From: JAWKWH01 sp041397625
GTDB lineage: Bacteria; Pseudomonadota; Alphaproteobacteria; Rhizobiales; Rhizobiaceae
DNA length: 64,000 bases
Assembly: GCA_041397625.1 (NCBI GenBank)
Contig: JAWKWH010000002.1
Span: 248,001-312,000 of the forward strand
Reading direction: 5' to 3'
Position numbers and translations under genes: made by a program. The notes below the pieces were generated by a model that was not told where the DNA came from, ran no database searches, and was given only the letters and a program-made list of their open reading frames with translations. Below, piece after piece: positions 16,124 to 24,252 of this stretch; position 1 is the first letter of the stretch; the number at the start of each line of letters is the position of its first letter.

Positions 16124-16978
16124 TCAACCTGTCGAGGCTTGTCCGGACGAGCCGGACGCAGGCGCCGTTTTAGCCTCTTCATCCGCCTGCGCAAGCGCCT
16201 CCTCGCGCTTTTTCTCCACCATGCGGGCGGTCCAGATCGACAGTTCGTAAAGTAGGATCGTCGGCAGCGCGAGGCCGAGCTGGCTGATCGGATCGGGCGG
16301 GGTCAGCACGGCCGCCACGATGAAGGCGGCGACGATGGCGTATTTGCGCTTGTCCTTCAGCCCCTCGGAGCCGATGAGGCCGACGCGCGCCAGAAGCGTG
16401 GTGACGACGGGAAGCTGGAACACGAGGCCGAAGGAAAAGATCAGCGTCATGATCAGCCCGAGATATTCCGACACCTTGGGCAGAAGCGATATCTGGATAT
16501 CCTGGTCGGGGCCGACCTGCTGCATCGACAGGAAGAACCACATCACCATCGGCGTGAAGAAGAAATAGACCAGTGCGCCGCCGATGAGGAACAGGATCGG
16601 CGAGGCGACGAGAAACGGCAGGAAGGCGGCGCGTTCGTTGCGATAGAGCCCCGGCGCGACGAATTTGTAGATCTGCGCGGCGATCAGCGGAAAGGCGAGC
16701 ACCAGGCCGCCGAACATGCCGATCTTGATCTGGGTGAAGAAGAATTCCTGCGGCGCGGTGTAGATCAGCTCGACCTTGTGCTCGTCGAGCCCGGCCCAGC
16801 CGACCGCCCAGGTAAACGGGATGACCAGCAGGTTGAAAATCTGCTTGGCGAAGAAGAAGCAGAACAGGAAGGCGACGAAGAAACCCGCAATCGCCCACAT
16901 CAGGCGGCTGCGCAGCTCGATCAGGTGTTCGATCAGCGGCGCGGAGGACGCCTCGATCTCTTCGTCGTCGGCGCTCAA
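16124..16978 (-). CDS. tatC: Sec-independent translocase TatC
   Basis: A 284-residue polytopic protein with six predicted helices, the receptor core of the twin-arginine translocase. The N-terminus has HLIELRSRL with the conserved Glu, then membrane spans. The segments PLIAAQIYKFVAPGLY and YLGLIMTLIFSFGLVFQLP are typical of the family. The C-terminal 35 residues are a charged cytoplasmic tail. The start overlaps the end of tatB by four bases. Confidence 0.97.
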   Translation of the reverse strand: MSADDEEIEASSAPLIEHLIELRSRLMWAIAGFFVAFLFCFFFAKQIFNLLVIPFTWAVGWAGLDEHKVELIYTAPQEFFFTQIKIGMFGGLVLAFPLIAAQIYKFVAPGLYRNERAAFLPFLVASPILFLIGGALVYFFFTPMVMWFFLSMQQVGPDQDIQISLLPKVSEYLGLIMTLIFSFGLVFQLPVVTTLLARVGLIGSEGLKDKRKYAIVAAFIVAAVLTPPDPISQLGLALPTILLYELSIWTARMVEKKREEALAQADEEAKTAPASGSSGQASTG

Positions 16979-17520
16979 CTTGCCGTCCCCGTGGGTTTCC
17001 CGCTCGCGGCGCGGGCCGCAGCCTTCCTGGCGGCGCCCGTCTTCTTCGCCGGCGTGGCCTTCTTGGCGGGTGCGGTGCTTTTGGCGGGTGCGGATTTGGA
17101 GGCGGCCCGCCTGGCCGGCGTCTTGTCAGCCGCAGGCGCCGGCTTGTCGGTCGCAACGGGCGTCTTGCCGGCGGCGCCGTCGGCCGGCTTCGGCGTCCCG
17201 CTTGCGGCCGGCGAGGGCTTCATCGCGGCATCGAGCCCGGCCCTGATCTGGTCACCTGCCTTCTTCATCGGATCGAGCTGTTTGCGGATTTCGGCCGTCG
17301 GGTCCAGCTTGCGGGCATCGGCGACGAGGTCCTTGACCTCATCGAGCTCGGCTTCCTTCAGCGCCTCGTCGAACTGCTTGCGGAAATCGCCGGCCATCGA
17401 TCTCAGCTTGCTTGTGGTCCGGCCGAAGGTCCTGAGCATGCGCGGCAAATCCTTGGGGCCGACAACGACCACAAGCACGATGGCTACGACCATCAGTTCG
17501 GGCCAGCCGATATCAAACAT
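16975..17520 (-). CDS. tatB: Sec-independent translocase TatB
   Basis: A 181-residue protein with an N-terminal transmembrane helix (MFDIGWPELMVVAIVLVVVV), the GPKDLPRML hinge, and an amphipathic helix. A long Lys/Ala/Pro-rich low-complexity tail from about residue 90 follows, as usual in rhizobial TatB. It works with TatC in substrate recognition. It lies 71 bases downstream of tatA and overlaps tatC. Confidence 0.95.
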   Translation of the reverse strand: MFDIGWPELMVVAIVLVVVVGPKDLPRMLRTFGRTTSKLRSMAGDFRKQFDEALKEAELDEVKDLVADARKLDPTAEIRKQLDPMKKAGDQIRAGLDAAMKPSPAASGTPKPADGAAGKTPVATDKPAPAADKTPARRAASKSAPAKSTAPAKKATPAKKTGAARKAAARAASGKPTGTAS

Positions 17521-17591
17521 GGCGCATCATTCCGGGCAGCTCGGACAGGAGGAAGCCGGTTTCCCGTCGCCGGGTCCGGCGCGGCGGGCAA

Positions 17592-17819
17592 TCAGGACTT
17601 GCTTGCCTTTTCCTTGGCCGCCTTCACCGTCTCGTCCGCCTGGTGCTCGACCGTCCTGGCGGCATCCTCTGCCGCGGCCTCCTCCTCGCTCATGCCTTTC
17701 TTGAAGCTCTTGATGCCCTTGGCGACGTCGCCCATCAGTTCGGGGATCTTGCCGCGGCCGAACAGCAGCAGCACGACCACCAGCACGATCAGCCAGTGCC
17801 AGATTGAAAAGGAACCCAT
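17592..17819 (-). CDS. tatA: Sec-independent translocase TatA
   Basis: A 75-residue protein with one N-terminal helix, the FGRGKIPELMGD hinge and an amphipathic helix GIKSFKKGMSEE, then an Ala/Glu/Lys tail. TatA oligomers form the translocation path. ATG 17819 is chosen because GAGG lies 5 bases before it; the GTG at 17825 has no spacing. It is first in tatABC. Confidence 0.95.
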   Translation of the reverse strand: MGSFSIWHWLIVLVVVLLLFGRGKIPELMGDVAKGIKSFKKGMSEEEAAAEDAARTVEHQADETVKAAKEKASKS

Positions 17820-17854
17820 AACCACCTCTTTCAGACGTTCATTGTCTTTGTGAT

Positions 17855-18958
17855 CTATGCGCTTTCGCGCGCCGTTTCAAACACTAGTACGTCGGAACGA
17901 CGAATTGACAGACAAATCTCGGTCGAATCCGCCGGCAGCGTGCCGCAGCGCATCCGCGCCCAGAGAGGTCTTTCGACCCCTTCGACCAGCAACTCGACCA
18001 TCTCGACCACGCCGAGAAATCGCTGCGAGCGGACGCGGGCACTGATACCGCCGCCGGCCGTAGCAACCTCGATGCCGGCAAGCCGTATCGCCACCGTGGC
18101 CTTCGAGCCGTCGGGCAGTCCACCGGCGTCGAAACGGCCGAGCGGCGTGTCCGCGTGACCGTCGCGGACCGTGGCGTCGAGCGTGTTCAGTTCGGAAAAG
18201 AAGCCGGCGACGAACAGGTCGCGGGGCCGGCGATAGAGTTCGAAACCGGTACCGACCTGCACCAGCTCGCCGTTTCTGAGCAACGCGATCCGGTCGCCGA
18301 GCCGCATCGCTTCCTCCGCGTCATGGGTGACGATGACCGAAGTCGCCCGGCTTTGGCGCAGGATCGCCAGCGTCTCGGCGCGAACCGTATCCTTCAGCCG
18401 CGAATCCAGGCCGGAGAACGGTTCGTCCATCAGCAGCACCGCCGGCCGCGGCGCAATTGCGCGGGCGAGCGCCACGCGCTGCTGCTCGCCGCCCGACAGC
18501 ACATGCGGGTAGGCCGACGCATAATCGGTCAGGCCGACGCGCGACAGCGCGATCATCGCCTCGCGCTCGGCTTCCGGTCGCGTCAGCGCCGTCAGGCCGA
18601 AACAGACATTCTCCAGGATCGTCAGGTGCGGAAACAGCGCAAAATCCTGGAATACCAGGCCGATGGAGCGCTTTTCGGGCGGCAGGAAGATCGACGGGCC
18701 GGCTATCTCGCGGCCGTTGAAAAGGACGCGGCCGCTCGTCTGCGGCTCGATGCCGGCGGCGATCCTGAGCAGCGTCGTCTTGCCGGAGCCGGAAGGACCG
18801 AGCAGGCAGAGAACCTCGCCGGGCGCCGCCGACAGGGTGATGCCGTGAAGCGTCTCGTTGCCGTCCGGATAGACATGGTGGATATCCTCGAAGGCAAGTT
18901 CCGCCGCGAAGCTGACGCCCGCGGGCACCACGACTGCCTGCTTGTCCGGTTTCGCCAT
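17855..18958 (-). CDS. ABC transporter ATPase, ferric ion/polyamine type, orphan
   Basis: A 367-residue importer-type ATPase. Walker A GPSGSGKTT is at 54-62, the signature LSGGEQQ at 154-160, Walker B LLMDEP at 175-180 and the H-loop in VIVTHDAEEAMRLGD. The C-terminal ~120 residues form a TOBE-like domain as in FbpC, PotA and MalK relatives. The start ATG 18958 has AAGGG about 7 bases upstream. No binding protein or permease gene is nearby. The gene sits between scpB and tatA in an otherwise conserved housekeeping series (39 bases from scpB, 35 from tatA). The substrate is unknown; its permease partners must be encoded elsewhere. Confidence 0.88.
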   Translation of the reverse strand: MAKPDKQAVVVPAGVSFAAELAFEDIHHVYPDGNETLHGITLSAAPGEVLCLLGPSGSGKTTLLRIAAGIEPQTSGRVLFNGREIAGPSIFLPPEKRSIGLVFQDFALFPHLTILENVCFGLTALTRPEAEREAMIALSRVGLTDYASAYPHVLSGGEQQRVALARAIAPRPAVLLMDEPFSGLDSRLKDTVRAETLAILRQSRATSVIVTHDAEEAMRLGDRIALLRNGELVQVGTGFELYRRPRDLFVAGFFSELNTLDATVRDGHADTPLGRFDAGGLPDGSKATVAIRLAGIEVATAGGGISARVRSQRFLGVVEMVELLVEGVERPLWARMRCGTLPADSTEICLSIRRSDVLVFETARESA

Positions 18959-18997
18959 CTGGAACCCTTGTCGCCCCCGATGCGGGAGCGGCACCGG

Positions 18998-19741
18998 TCA
19001 ATCATCCCCGCCGCGGGGTGTCAACAGGCCGAGTTCCTCCAGATCGATATCGGTGAGCGGATCCTCATCTTCGGCAAGATCGTCATTGTCGGCCGGCGGG
19101 AGCGGCATGGAGAAGTTCGACGGCATTCGGGTCGACAACAGACCGGCGCCCTTCAGTTCCTCGATCCCGGGCAGGTCGCGCAGTTCCTCAAGGCCGAAAT
19201 GATCGAGAAAGGCGTTCGTGGTGCCGTAGGTGACCGGCCGGCCGGGCGAGCGCCGGCGGCCTCGCATGCGCACCCATTCGGTCTCCAGCAGGATGTCGAG
19301 CGTCCCCTTGGAGGTCTCCACGCCGCGCACGTCCTCGATCTCGGCGCGGGTGACCGGCTGGTGATAGGCGATCGTGGCAAGCACCTCGAGCGCGGCGCGC
19401 GACAGTTTCTTCGGCGTCACCGCATCGCGGCTCATCAGGAACGACAGGTCGCCGGCGGTACGGAACGCCCAGGCGCTGCCGACGCGCACCAGGTTGACGC
19501 CGCGCTTGTCGTAGATGTCCTTCAGTTGGCCTATCGCCGCCGCGATGTCGGTATCGGCAGGCAACCGCTCGGCCAGCGCCTTCTCGCTTACCGGTTCGGC
19601 GGAGGCGAATATGATCGCCTCGACCATGCGCGCCGCTTCGGCAAGCTGCAGCCGGCGGGCCGGATTGTCGAGCACGGCGTCTTCGGTTTCGGGCGCCTCG
19701 CCATCCACGACGGCGACCGCCGACTGTCCGCCATCATCCAT
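18998..19741 (-). CDS. scpB: Segregation and condensation protein ScpB
   Basis: A 247-residue winged-helix kleisin partner. ARMVEAIIFASAEPVSEKAL and LSRAALEVLATIAYHQPVTRAEIEDVRGV are family hallmarks. ScpB dimers bind ScpA in the SMC condensin complex that organises the chromosome. The last ~45 residues are acidic and not conserved. The start overlaps scpA by 8 bases. Confidence 0.95.
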   Translation of the reverse strand: MDDGGQSAVAVVDGEAPETEDAVLDNPARRLQLAEAARMVEAIIFASAEPVSEKALAERLPADTDIAAAIGQLKDIYDKRGVNLVRVGSAWAFRTAGDLSFLMSRDAVTPKKLSRAALEVLATIAYHQPVTRAEIEDVRGVETSKGTLDILLETEWVRMRGRRRSPGRPVTYGTTNAFLDHFGLEELRDLPGIEELKGAGLLSTRMPSNFSMPLPPADNDDLAEDEDPLTDIDLEELGLLTPRGGDD

Positions 19742-20588
19742 GCATCGTCTCCCCTGAAGGTTGGCTGCGTCGGCGCTCCCCGCGCGCCGGCCGCATGTAA
19801 AGCGTGGAAAACGGTTCGCCCTGCGAAAGCTCGAGCGTGCCCTCGCGCACCAGTTCCAGGCTGGCGGCGAAGGAACTTGCGATCGCCGTCGCCCTTTCGG
19901 CCGGCTCGACCAGATAGTCGACCAGGAACCGGTCGAGCGCCGTCCAGTCCGATACGGCTCCGATCAGTTCGACCAGGCGTTCGCGCGCCTGTTTGAGCGA
20001 CCAGACCTGGCGTTCGGCGATCGTGACCGAACTGACGGCGTTGCGCTGGCGCTGTGAGGCATAGGCCGTCAGCAGGTCGTAGAGCGACGCCTCGAAACGG
20101 GTATGGTTCTCGATCACCACGGCTTCGGGCATGCCGCGGGCAAACATGTCGCGGCCGAGCCGGTTGCGATTGACCAGGCGGGAACCGGCATCGCGCATCG
20201 CCTCCAGGCGCTGCAGGCGAAACTGCAATATGGCGGCCATCTCCTCGCCGCTCTGCTCTTCCTCGCCCGGACGCTGCGGAATGAGCAGCTTCGATTTGAG
20301 GTAGGCGAGCCAGGCGGCCATCACCAGGTAATCGGCCGCAAGTTCGAGCTTGAGCGCGCGGACCCGTTCGACGAAGGCGAGGTATTGCTCGGTCAGCGCC
20401 AGCACCGAAATGCGGGCGAGATCGACCTTCTGGTTGCGCGCCAAATGCAACAACAGATCGAGCGGCCCCTCGAAACCGTCGACATCGACAACCAGCGCTT
20501 GGCCGTCGCGCCGGTCGGGGTCGTCGCCGTCCGCCCAGAGACGGTCCATTGGCGCCGTCTGTCCGCCTTGTTCAGCCCTGGCGTTCAA
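19734..20588 (-). CDS. scpA: Segregation and condensation protein ScpA
   Basis: A 284-residue kleisin that bridges SMC heads. The N-terminal domain has DGFEGPLDLLLHLARNQKVD and YLVMAAWLAYLKSKLLIP, both typical. The start appears to be TTG at 20588, with AAGGA about 8 bases upstream; an ATG at 20549 is the alternative. It lies 33 bases downstream of nagZ and overlaps scpB. Confidence 0.93.
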   Translation of the reverse strand: MNARAEQGGQTAPMDRLWADGDDPDRRDGQALVVDVDGFEGPLDLLLHLARNQKVDLARISVLALTEQYLAFVERVRALKLELAADYLVMAAWLAYLKSKLLIPQRPGEEEQSGEEMAAILQFRLQRLEAMRDAGSRLVNRNRLGRDMFARGMPEAVVIENHTRFEASLYDLLTAYASQRQRNAVSSVTIAERQVWSLKQARERLVELIGAVSDWTALDRFLVDYLVEPAERATAIASSFAASLELVREGTLELSQGEPFSTLYMRPARGERRRSQPSGETMHG

Positions 20589-20621
20589 TTCCGCATCCTT
20601 GCCGCTCCGCGCACCCGCCGT

Positions 20622-21638
20622 TCAGGCGGCGCGGACCATCGCCTCGAATTCCGACCTGATGGCCGCCTCGTCCGTGCCGTCGCCTGCATTGCCGCGCGCC
20701 AGCGCGCTCACCGCCCTCAGCGCCGACCTGCCCTCCAGCAACGGTGTCTTCGACGCCACGGCGCACATTTCGTCCATCACGCCGTTGCAATGCAGAACGA
20801 CATCGCATCCCGCGGCGAAAATTGCAGCCGTGCGCGATGCGAAATCCCCAGAAAGTGCCTTCATCGACGTATCGTCGCTCATCAGCAGCCCGTCGAAGCC
20901 GATCTCGCCGCGGATAATGTCGGAGATCACGCGAGGTGACGTGGTGGCCGGATTGCCCGGATCGATCGCGGTAAAGACGATATGGGCGGTCATGGCCATC
21001 GGCAGGTCGTTCAGCGCCTTGAACGGCGGGAAGTCGACGGCGCGCAACTCCTCAAGCGACGCATCGACGGTCGGCAGCCCGTGATGGCTGTCGACGAAAG
21101 ACCGGCCATGGCCGGGCATGTGCTTCATCACCGGCAGCACACCGCCGGCGAGCAGGCCGTCGGCAGCGGCGCGGCCGATCGCCGCGACGGTCTGCGGATC
21201 ATGGCCGTAGGCCCGGTTGCCGATCACGTCGCTTGCACCGGCCACCGGCACGTCGAGCACCGGTAGGCAGTCGGCGGTGATCCCGAGTTTCAGGAGATCG
21301 AAGGCGTGCAGCCGCGACATCGCCCAGGCGGCGCGCAGGCCGGCCTCGCCATCCTTGCGATAGAGTGCGCCGATGGTCGCGCCGTCGGGATAGTTGGGCG
21401 CAAGCGGCGGACGCAGGCGCTGCACGCGGCCGCCCTCCTGGTCGATGAATATCGGCGCGGCCGAATCGCTCACGCAGTCGCGCATGGCGGCGCAAAGGTC
21501 GCGCACCTGCTCCGCCTCCGCGATATTGCGGGCAAAAAGGATGAAGCCCCAAGGCCGTTCGTCCCGATAGAAGGCCGTTTCCTCGGCGCTGAGCGTGGTG
21601 CCCGCAGCACCGAGGATCATTGCTTTTGATTCGCTCAT
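20622..21638 (-). CDS. nagZ: Beta-N-acetylhexosaminidase NagZ
   Basis: A 338-residue glycoside hydrolase family 3 enzyme that removes N-acetylglucosamine from anhydro-muropeptides during peptidoglycan recycling. The motifs are IDQEGGRVQR (65-74), KHMPGHGRSFVDSHH (172-186, carrying the catalytic His loop) and the nucleophile Asp in LLMSDDTSM (252-259). There is no signal peptide, consistent with a cytoplasmic enzyme. It is followed by scpA and preceded by the SPOR-domain gene. Confidence 0.94.
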   Translation of the reverse strand: MSESKAMILGAAGTTLSAEETAFYRDERPWGFILFARNIAEAEQVRDLCAAMRDCVSDSAAPIFIDQEGGRVQRLRPPLAPNYPDGATIGALYRKDGEAGLRAAWAMSRLHAFDLLKLGITADCLPVLDVPVAGASDVIGNRAYGHDPQTVAAIGRAAADGLLAGGVLPVMKHMPGHGRSFVDSHHGLPTVDASLEELRAVDFPPFKALNDLPMAMTAHIVFTAIDPGNPATTSPRVISDIIRGEIGFDGLLMSDDTSMKALSGDFASRTAAIFAAGCDVVLHCNGVMDEMCAVASKTPLLEGRSALRAVSALARGNAGDGTDEAAIRSEFEAMVRAA

Positions 21639-21744
21639 GGTCGAATCATAGCGATTTCATAAAATTTTCACACGCCGGCATTGCGGAAATGCGCCGGCCC
21701 GCTCATTCGGGCGACATTGCCGCCCGAAATCGTCGCGTTGGAAC

Positions 21745-24153
21745 CTAGCGCGCGATGAAGCAACCGGCGCCGGCGCTTTTCAACCGACTGCACAACTGGG
21801 CCGCCTCGTTGCGCGAACCGCCGGCGATGCGAACCCGGTAGTAGGTACCCTTGCCTTCGATGTCGGCGCGATAGATGTTGACGCCTCGGCCGCCGATGAT
21901 CGAGCCGTAGCGGCCCGCCAGTTCGGCGTAGCTTGCCTGTGCCGCCTCGCGCGAGGGCTGCGACGAAATCTGCACCCACCATTCGGTGTCGGCTGCCGCC
22001 GGCTGCGCTGCCGCGACCTTCGGCTCTGGCGCCGCGGTTTCGGTCGCCGCCTTGGCCGGCTCGGCCGGTTTGGGCGCGGCGGGCTCGGGTTTGGCGGCGG
22101 CGGGTTCCGCAGGCGTGCTGTCTGCCGCCGCGGCCATCTGGGCCTTGTATTCAGCGCGCGGCGCCGGGGTCGGCAGCGGAATGCCCTCGACAACGACGCC
22201 TTCCTCGGCGGCCTTGGCCGCGCCCGTTCCCTCGCCGACCGTCACGGCTTCGTCGCCTGCAGGCGGAAGGAACGACACCTCGCGTCCGGTCTCGCCTTCG
22301 CCACCGGCCGCCTTTGCCGTCTCGGCCGTTTCGCCGGTCGCGGTTCCGGCCTTTGCCGGCGTTTCACCGCCCGCCATACCGGTGCGCAATTCGTTCGTCA
22401 CCGCCTCGACCGGTTCTTCGCGCGGCACCAGCGTGCCGTCCGGCTTGACGATCAGTGTCTTGACCCGTTTCGGGGTGATGGCGATCGAGCCGTCGGCCGG
22501 CGCGGAAGCCACTTCCTCGATTTCCGGCAGGATACGGTCGTCGCTCTTGACGCCGGGAAGCTGCTCGATCGTTTCCTTGACGGTACCGGCCGCCGTCTCG
22601 GCCGCCTTGGCGACCTCGTCGGCGGGCCCGGGCAGAACCACGCGCGGTCCGGCTGGCTTGCCAGCCACGTCAAGCGGCTCCTCTTCGGTGCTGATCAGCT
22701 TTTCCTGCGTCGGCGTTTCGACATCATTGCCACCGGCAACCCGTTCATAGACGGCCTTGTCCTCGTTCGGCACGGTCTTGCCGCCTGGATCCTTGGGCTT
22801 GACCTTGAGCGGACCGTCGTCGGCCTTGACCATCGCCGGCGCGGCAGGCTCGTCGCCGCCGCCGAACGACAATGCGAACGCACCGATGCCACCGGCCACG
22901 GCAATACCGGCCACGATCATCGCGATAGCGATACCGCGGCCCGCGCCGCCGCCCGACTGCGATTGCTCGGCACCCAGATCGCCGCCAACCGGCGGCACGC
23001 CGTAAGGTTCGTCCAGATCGTCGGCCAGATCATCGTCGAACGCCGGATCATCCGCCAACAGGTCGTCGGCGCGATCCATGGCGTCAGACGCGGCGGCGCC
23101 GGCTGCAGGAGCGGCTTTCTCGGCCATCTCGGCGAAAATCTGGTCGAGCGTCTTGTCCAGAGGCGGTTCCTCGACCGCGTCGGGCTCGGGCGTAGCGGAT
23201 ATGGCCGTCTGACTATCTACATTATTAAAATCTGACAGCTTGTTGAATGCATTTGCAAATTCCTGATCAAGCTCATCGAAGTCCGGTATCGCCGGCACAT
23301 CGTGCTCGAACGTCACGTCAGGAATATCCAGGTCGTCTGCGACGGTTACCGCCTCGTCGGTGATGTCGGCGGTTTCCACCAGCGGCGCGGAATCCTCGAC
23401 CGGCACCGGATCGGCGGCGGCCGCCCGGTCATCTTCGGGAGCGGCAACGCTGATTTCGTCGGCTTTGTCGATGCCATCGACAATCTCGGCAAGCGTCGCC
23501 AGCGGGTCTTCGACCGGTTCGGGCTCGACCATGTCTTCCGCCACGTCGATCGCGAGCTCGTCCAGCACATCGGCGGCATCGACTTCGACCGCGACGGGTT
23601 CCGGGTCCGATATCTCGTCGATCACGTCATCGCCGGCCGCCGCTTCATCGACGTCGGGTCGATCGTCGCCAAGGCCCGCAAGGAGCGCGTTGAGCTGGTT
23701 TTCGAGTTCCGGCGGCACCTGCGCCGCGGTAGCCGCAGCACCGGCGGCTTCCACGGTCTCCTCGCCCACCGCATCATCCATGGACAGGTCGAACGCCTCG
23801 TCGAAAGCCTCGTCCAGCATCTCGTCGGCAACGGGCGCGTCCGCAGCGTCGTTGGCGGCTTCGACGCGCCGGGCTTCCAGCGGTTCGTCCAGGCCCGGAA
23901 TGCCGAAAACATTGGTGTGCCTGACCGCATCCGCCGCCACGTCGGCGGCGACATCGGTCTCCGCCTCGTTCGCGTCCGTCAAGTCCAGATCGCCGAGCAG
24001 TTCGCTTTCCAGGTCGATTTCCAGCGCCGATTCCGCATCGTCGGGCGTCGCGTCTACGGGACTGAATTTCATGATATCGGAGAGTTCGCTGATCGGATCC
24101 TCGCTTGGACTCCGGACGTCGGCGAACTTTTTGGCTTGGTTTGCTTTGGCCAT
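21745..24153 (-). CDS. SPOR-domain membrane protein with long acidic cytoplasmic region
   Basis: An 802-residue protein. Residues 1-400 are strongly acidic (Asp/Glu/Ala/Val-rich, few aromatics), presumably cytoplasmic and disordered. A single transmembrane helix lies at about 407-430. A Pro/Ala/Lys/Glu-rich periplasmic linker leads to a SPOR domain at about 723-802 (beginning TEWWVQISSQPSREAA and ending in GCFIAR). SPOR domains bind denuded glycan strands at division sites. The gene is always next to argS and nagZ in this order in related genomes, so a septal or polar wall role is likely. The acidic region has no recognisable motif. Confidence 0.85.
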   Translation of the reverse strand: MAKANQAKKFADVRSPSEDPISELSDIMKFSPVDATPDDAESALEIDLESELLGDLDLTDANEAETDVAADVAADAVRHTNVFGIPGLDEPLEARRVEAANDAADAPVADEMLDEAFDEAFDLSMDDAVGEETVEAAGAAATAAQVPPELENQLNALLAGLGDDRPDVDEAAAGDDVIDEISDPEPVAVEVDAADVLDELAIDVAEDMVEPEPVEDPLATLAEIVDGIDKADEISVAAPEDDRAAAADPVPVEDSAPLVETADITDEAVTVADDLDIPDVTFEHDVPAIPDFDELDQEFANAFNKLSDFNNVDSQTAISATPEPDAVEEPPLDKTLDQIFAEMAEKAAPAAGAAASDAMDRADDLLADDPAFDDDLADDLDEPYGVPPVGGDLGAEQSQSGGGAGRGIAIAMIVAGIAVAGGIGAFALSFGGGDEPAAPAMVKADDGPLKVKPKDPGGKTVPNEDKAVYERVAGGNDVETPTQEKLISTEEEPLDVAGKPAGPRVVLPGPADEVAKAAETAAGTVKETIEQLPGVKSDDRILPEIEEVASAPADGSIAITPKRVKTLIVKPDGTLVPREEPVEAVTNELRTGMAGGETPAKAGTATGETAETAKAAGGEGETGREVSFLPPAGDEAVTVGEGTGAAKAAEEGVVVEGIPLPTPAPRAEYKAQMAAAADSTPAEPAAAKPEPAAPKPAEPAKAATETAAPEPKVAAAQPAAADTEWWVQISSQPSREAAQASYAELAGRYGSIIGGRGVNIYRADIEGKGTYYRVRIAGGSRNEAAQLCSRLKSAGAGCFIAR

Positions 24154-24252
24154 GCTATCCCCGTACTCACACTCTCCGGCGCGGATTTGGCGCCCATTTT
24201 CCCTGCCGCTACCAGAGCAATGTGGGCAAAAGGTGACGGGTTTCCGGCCGTT

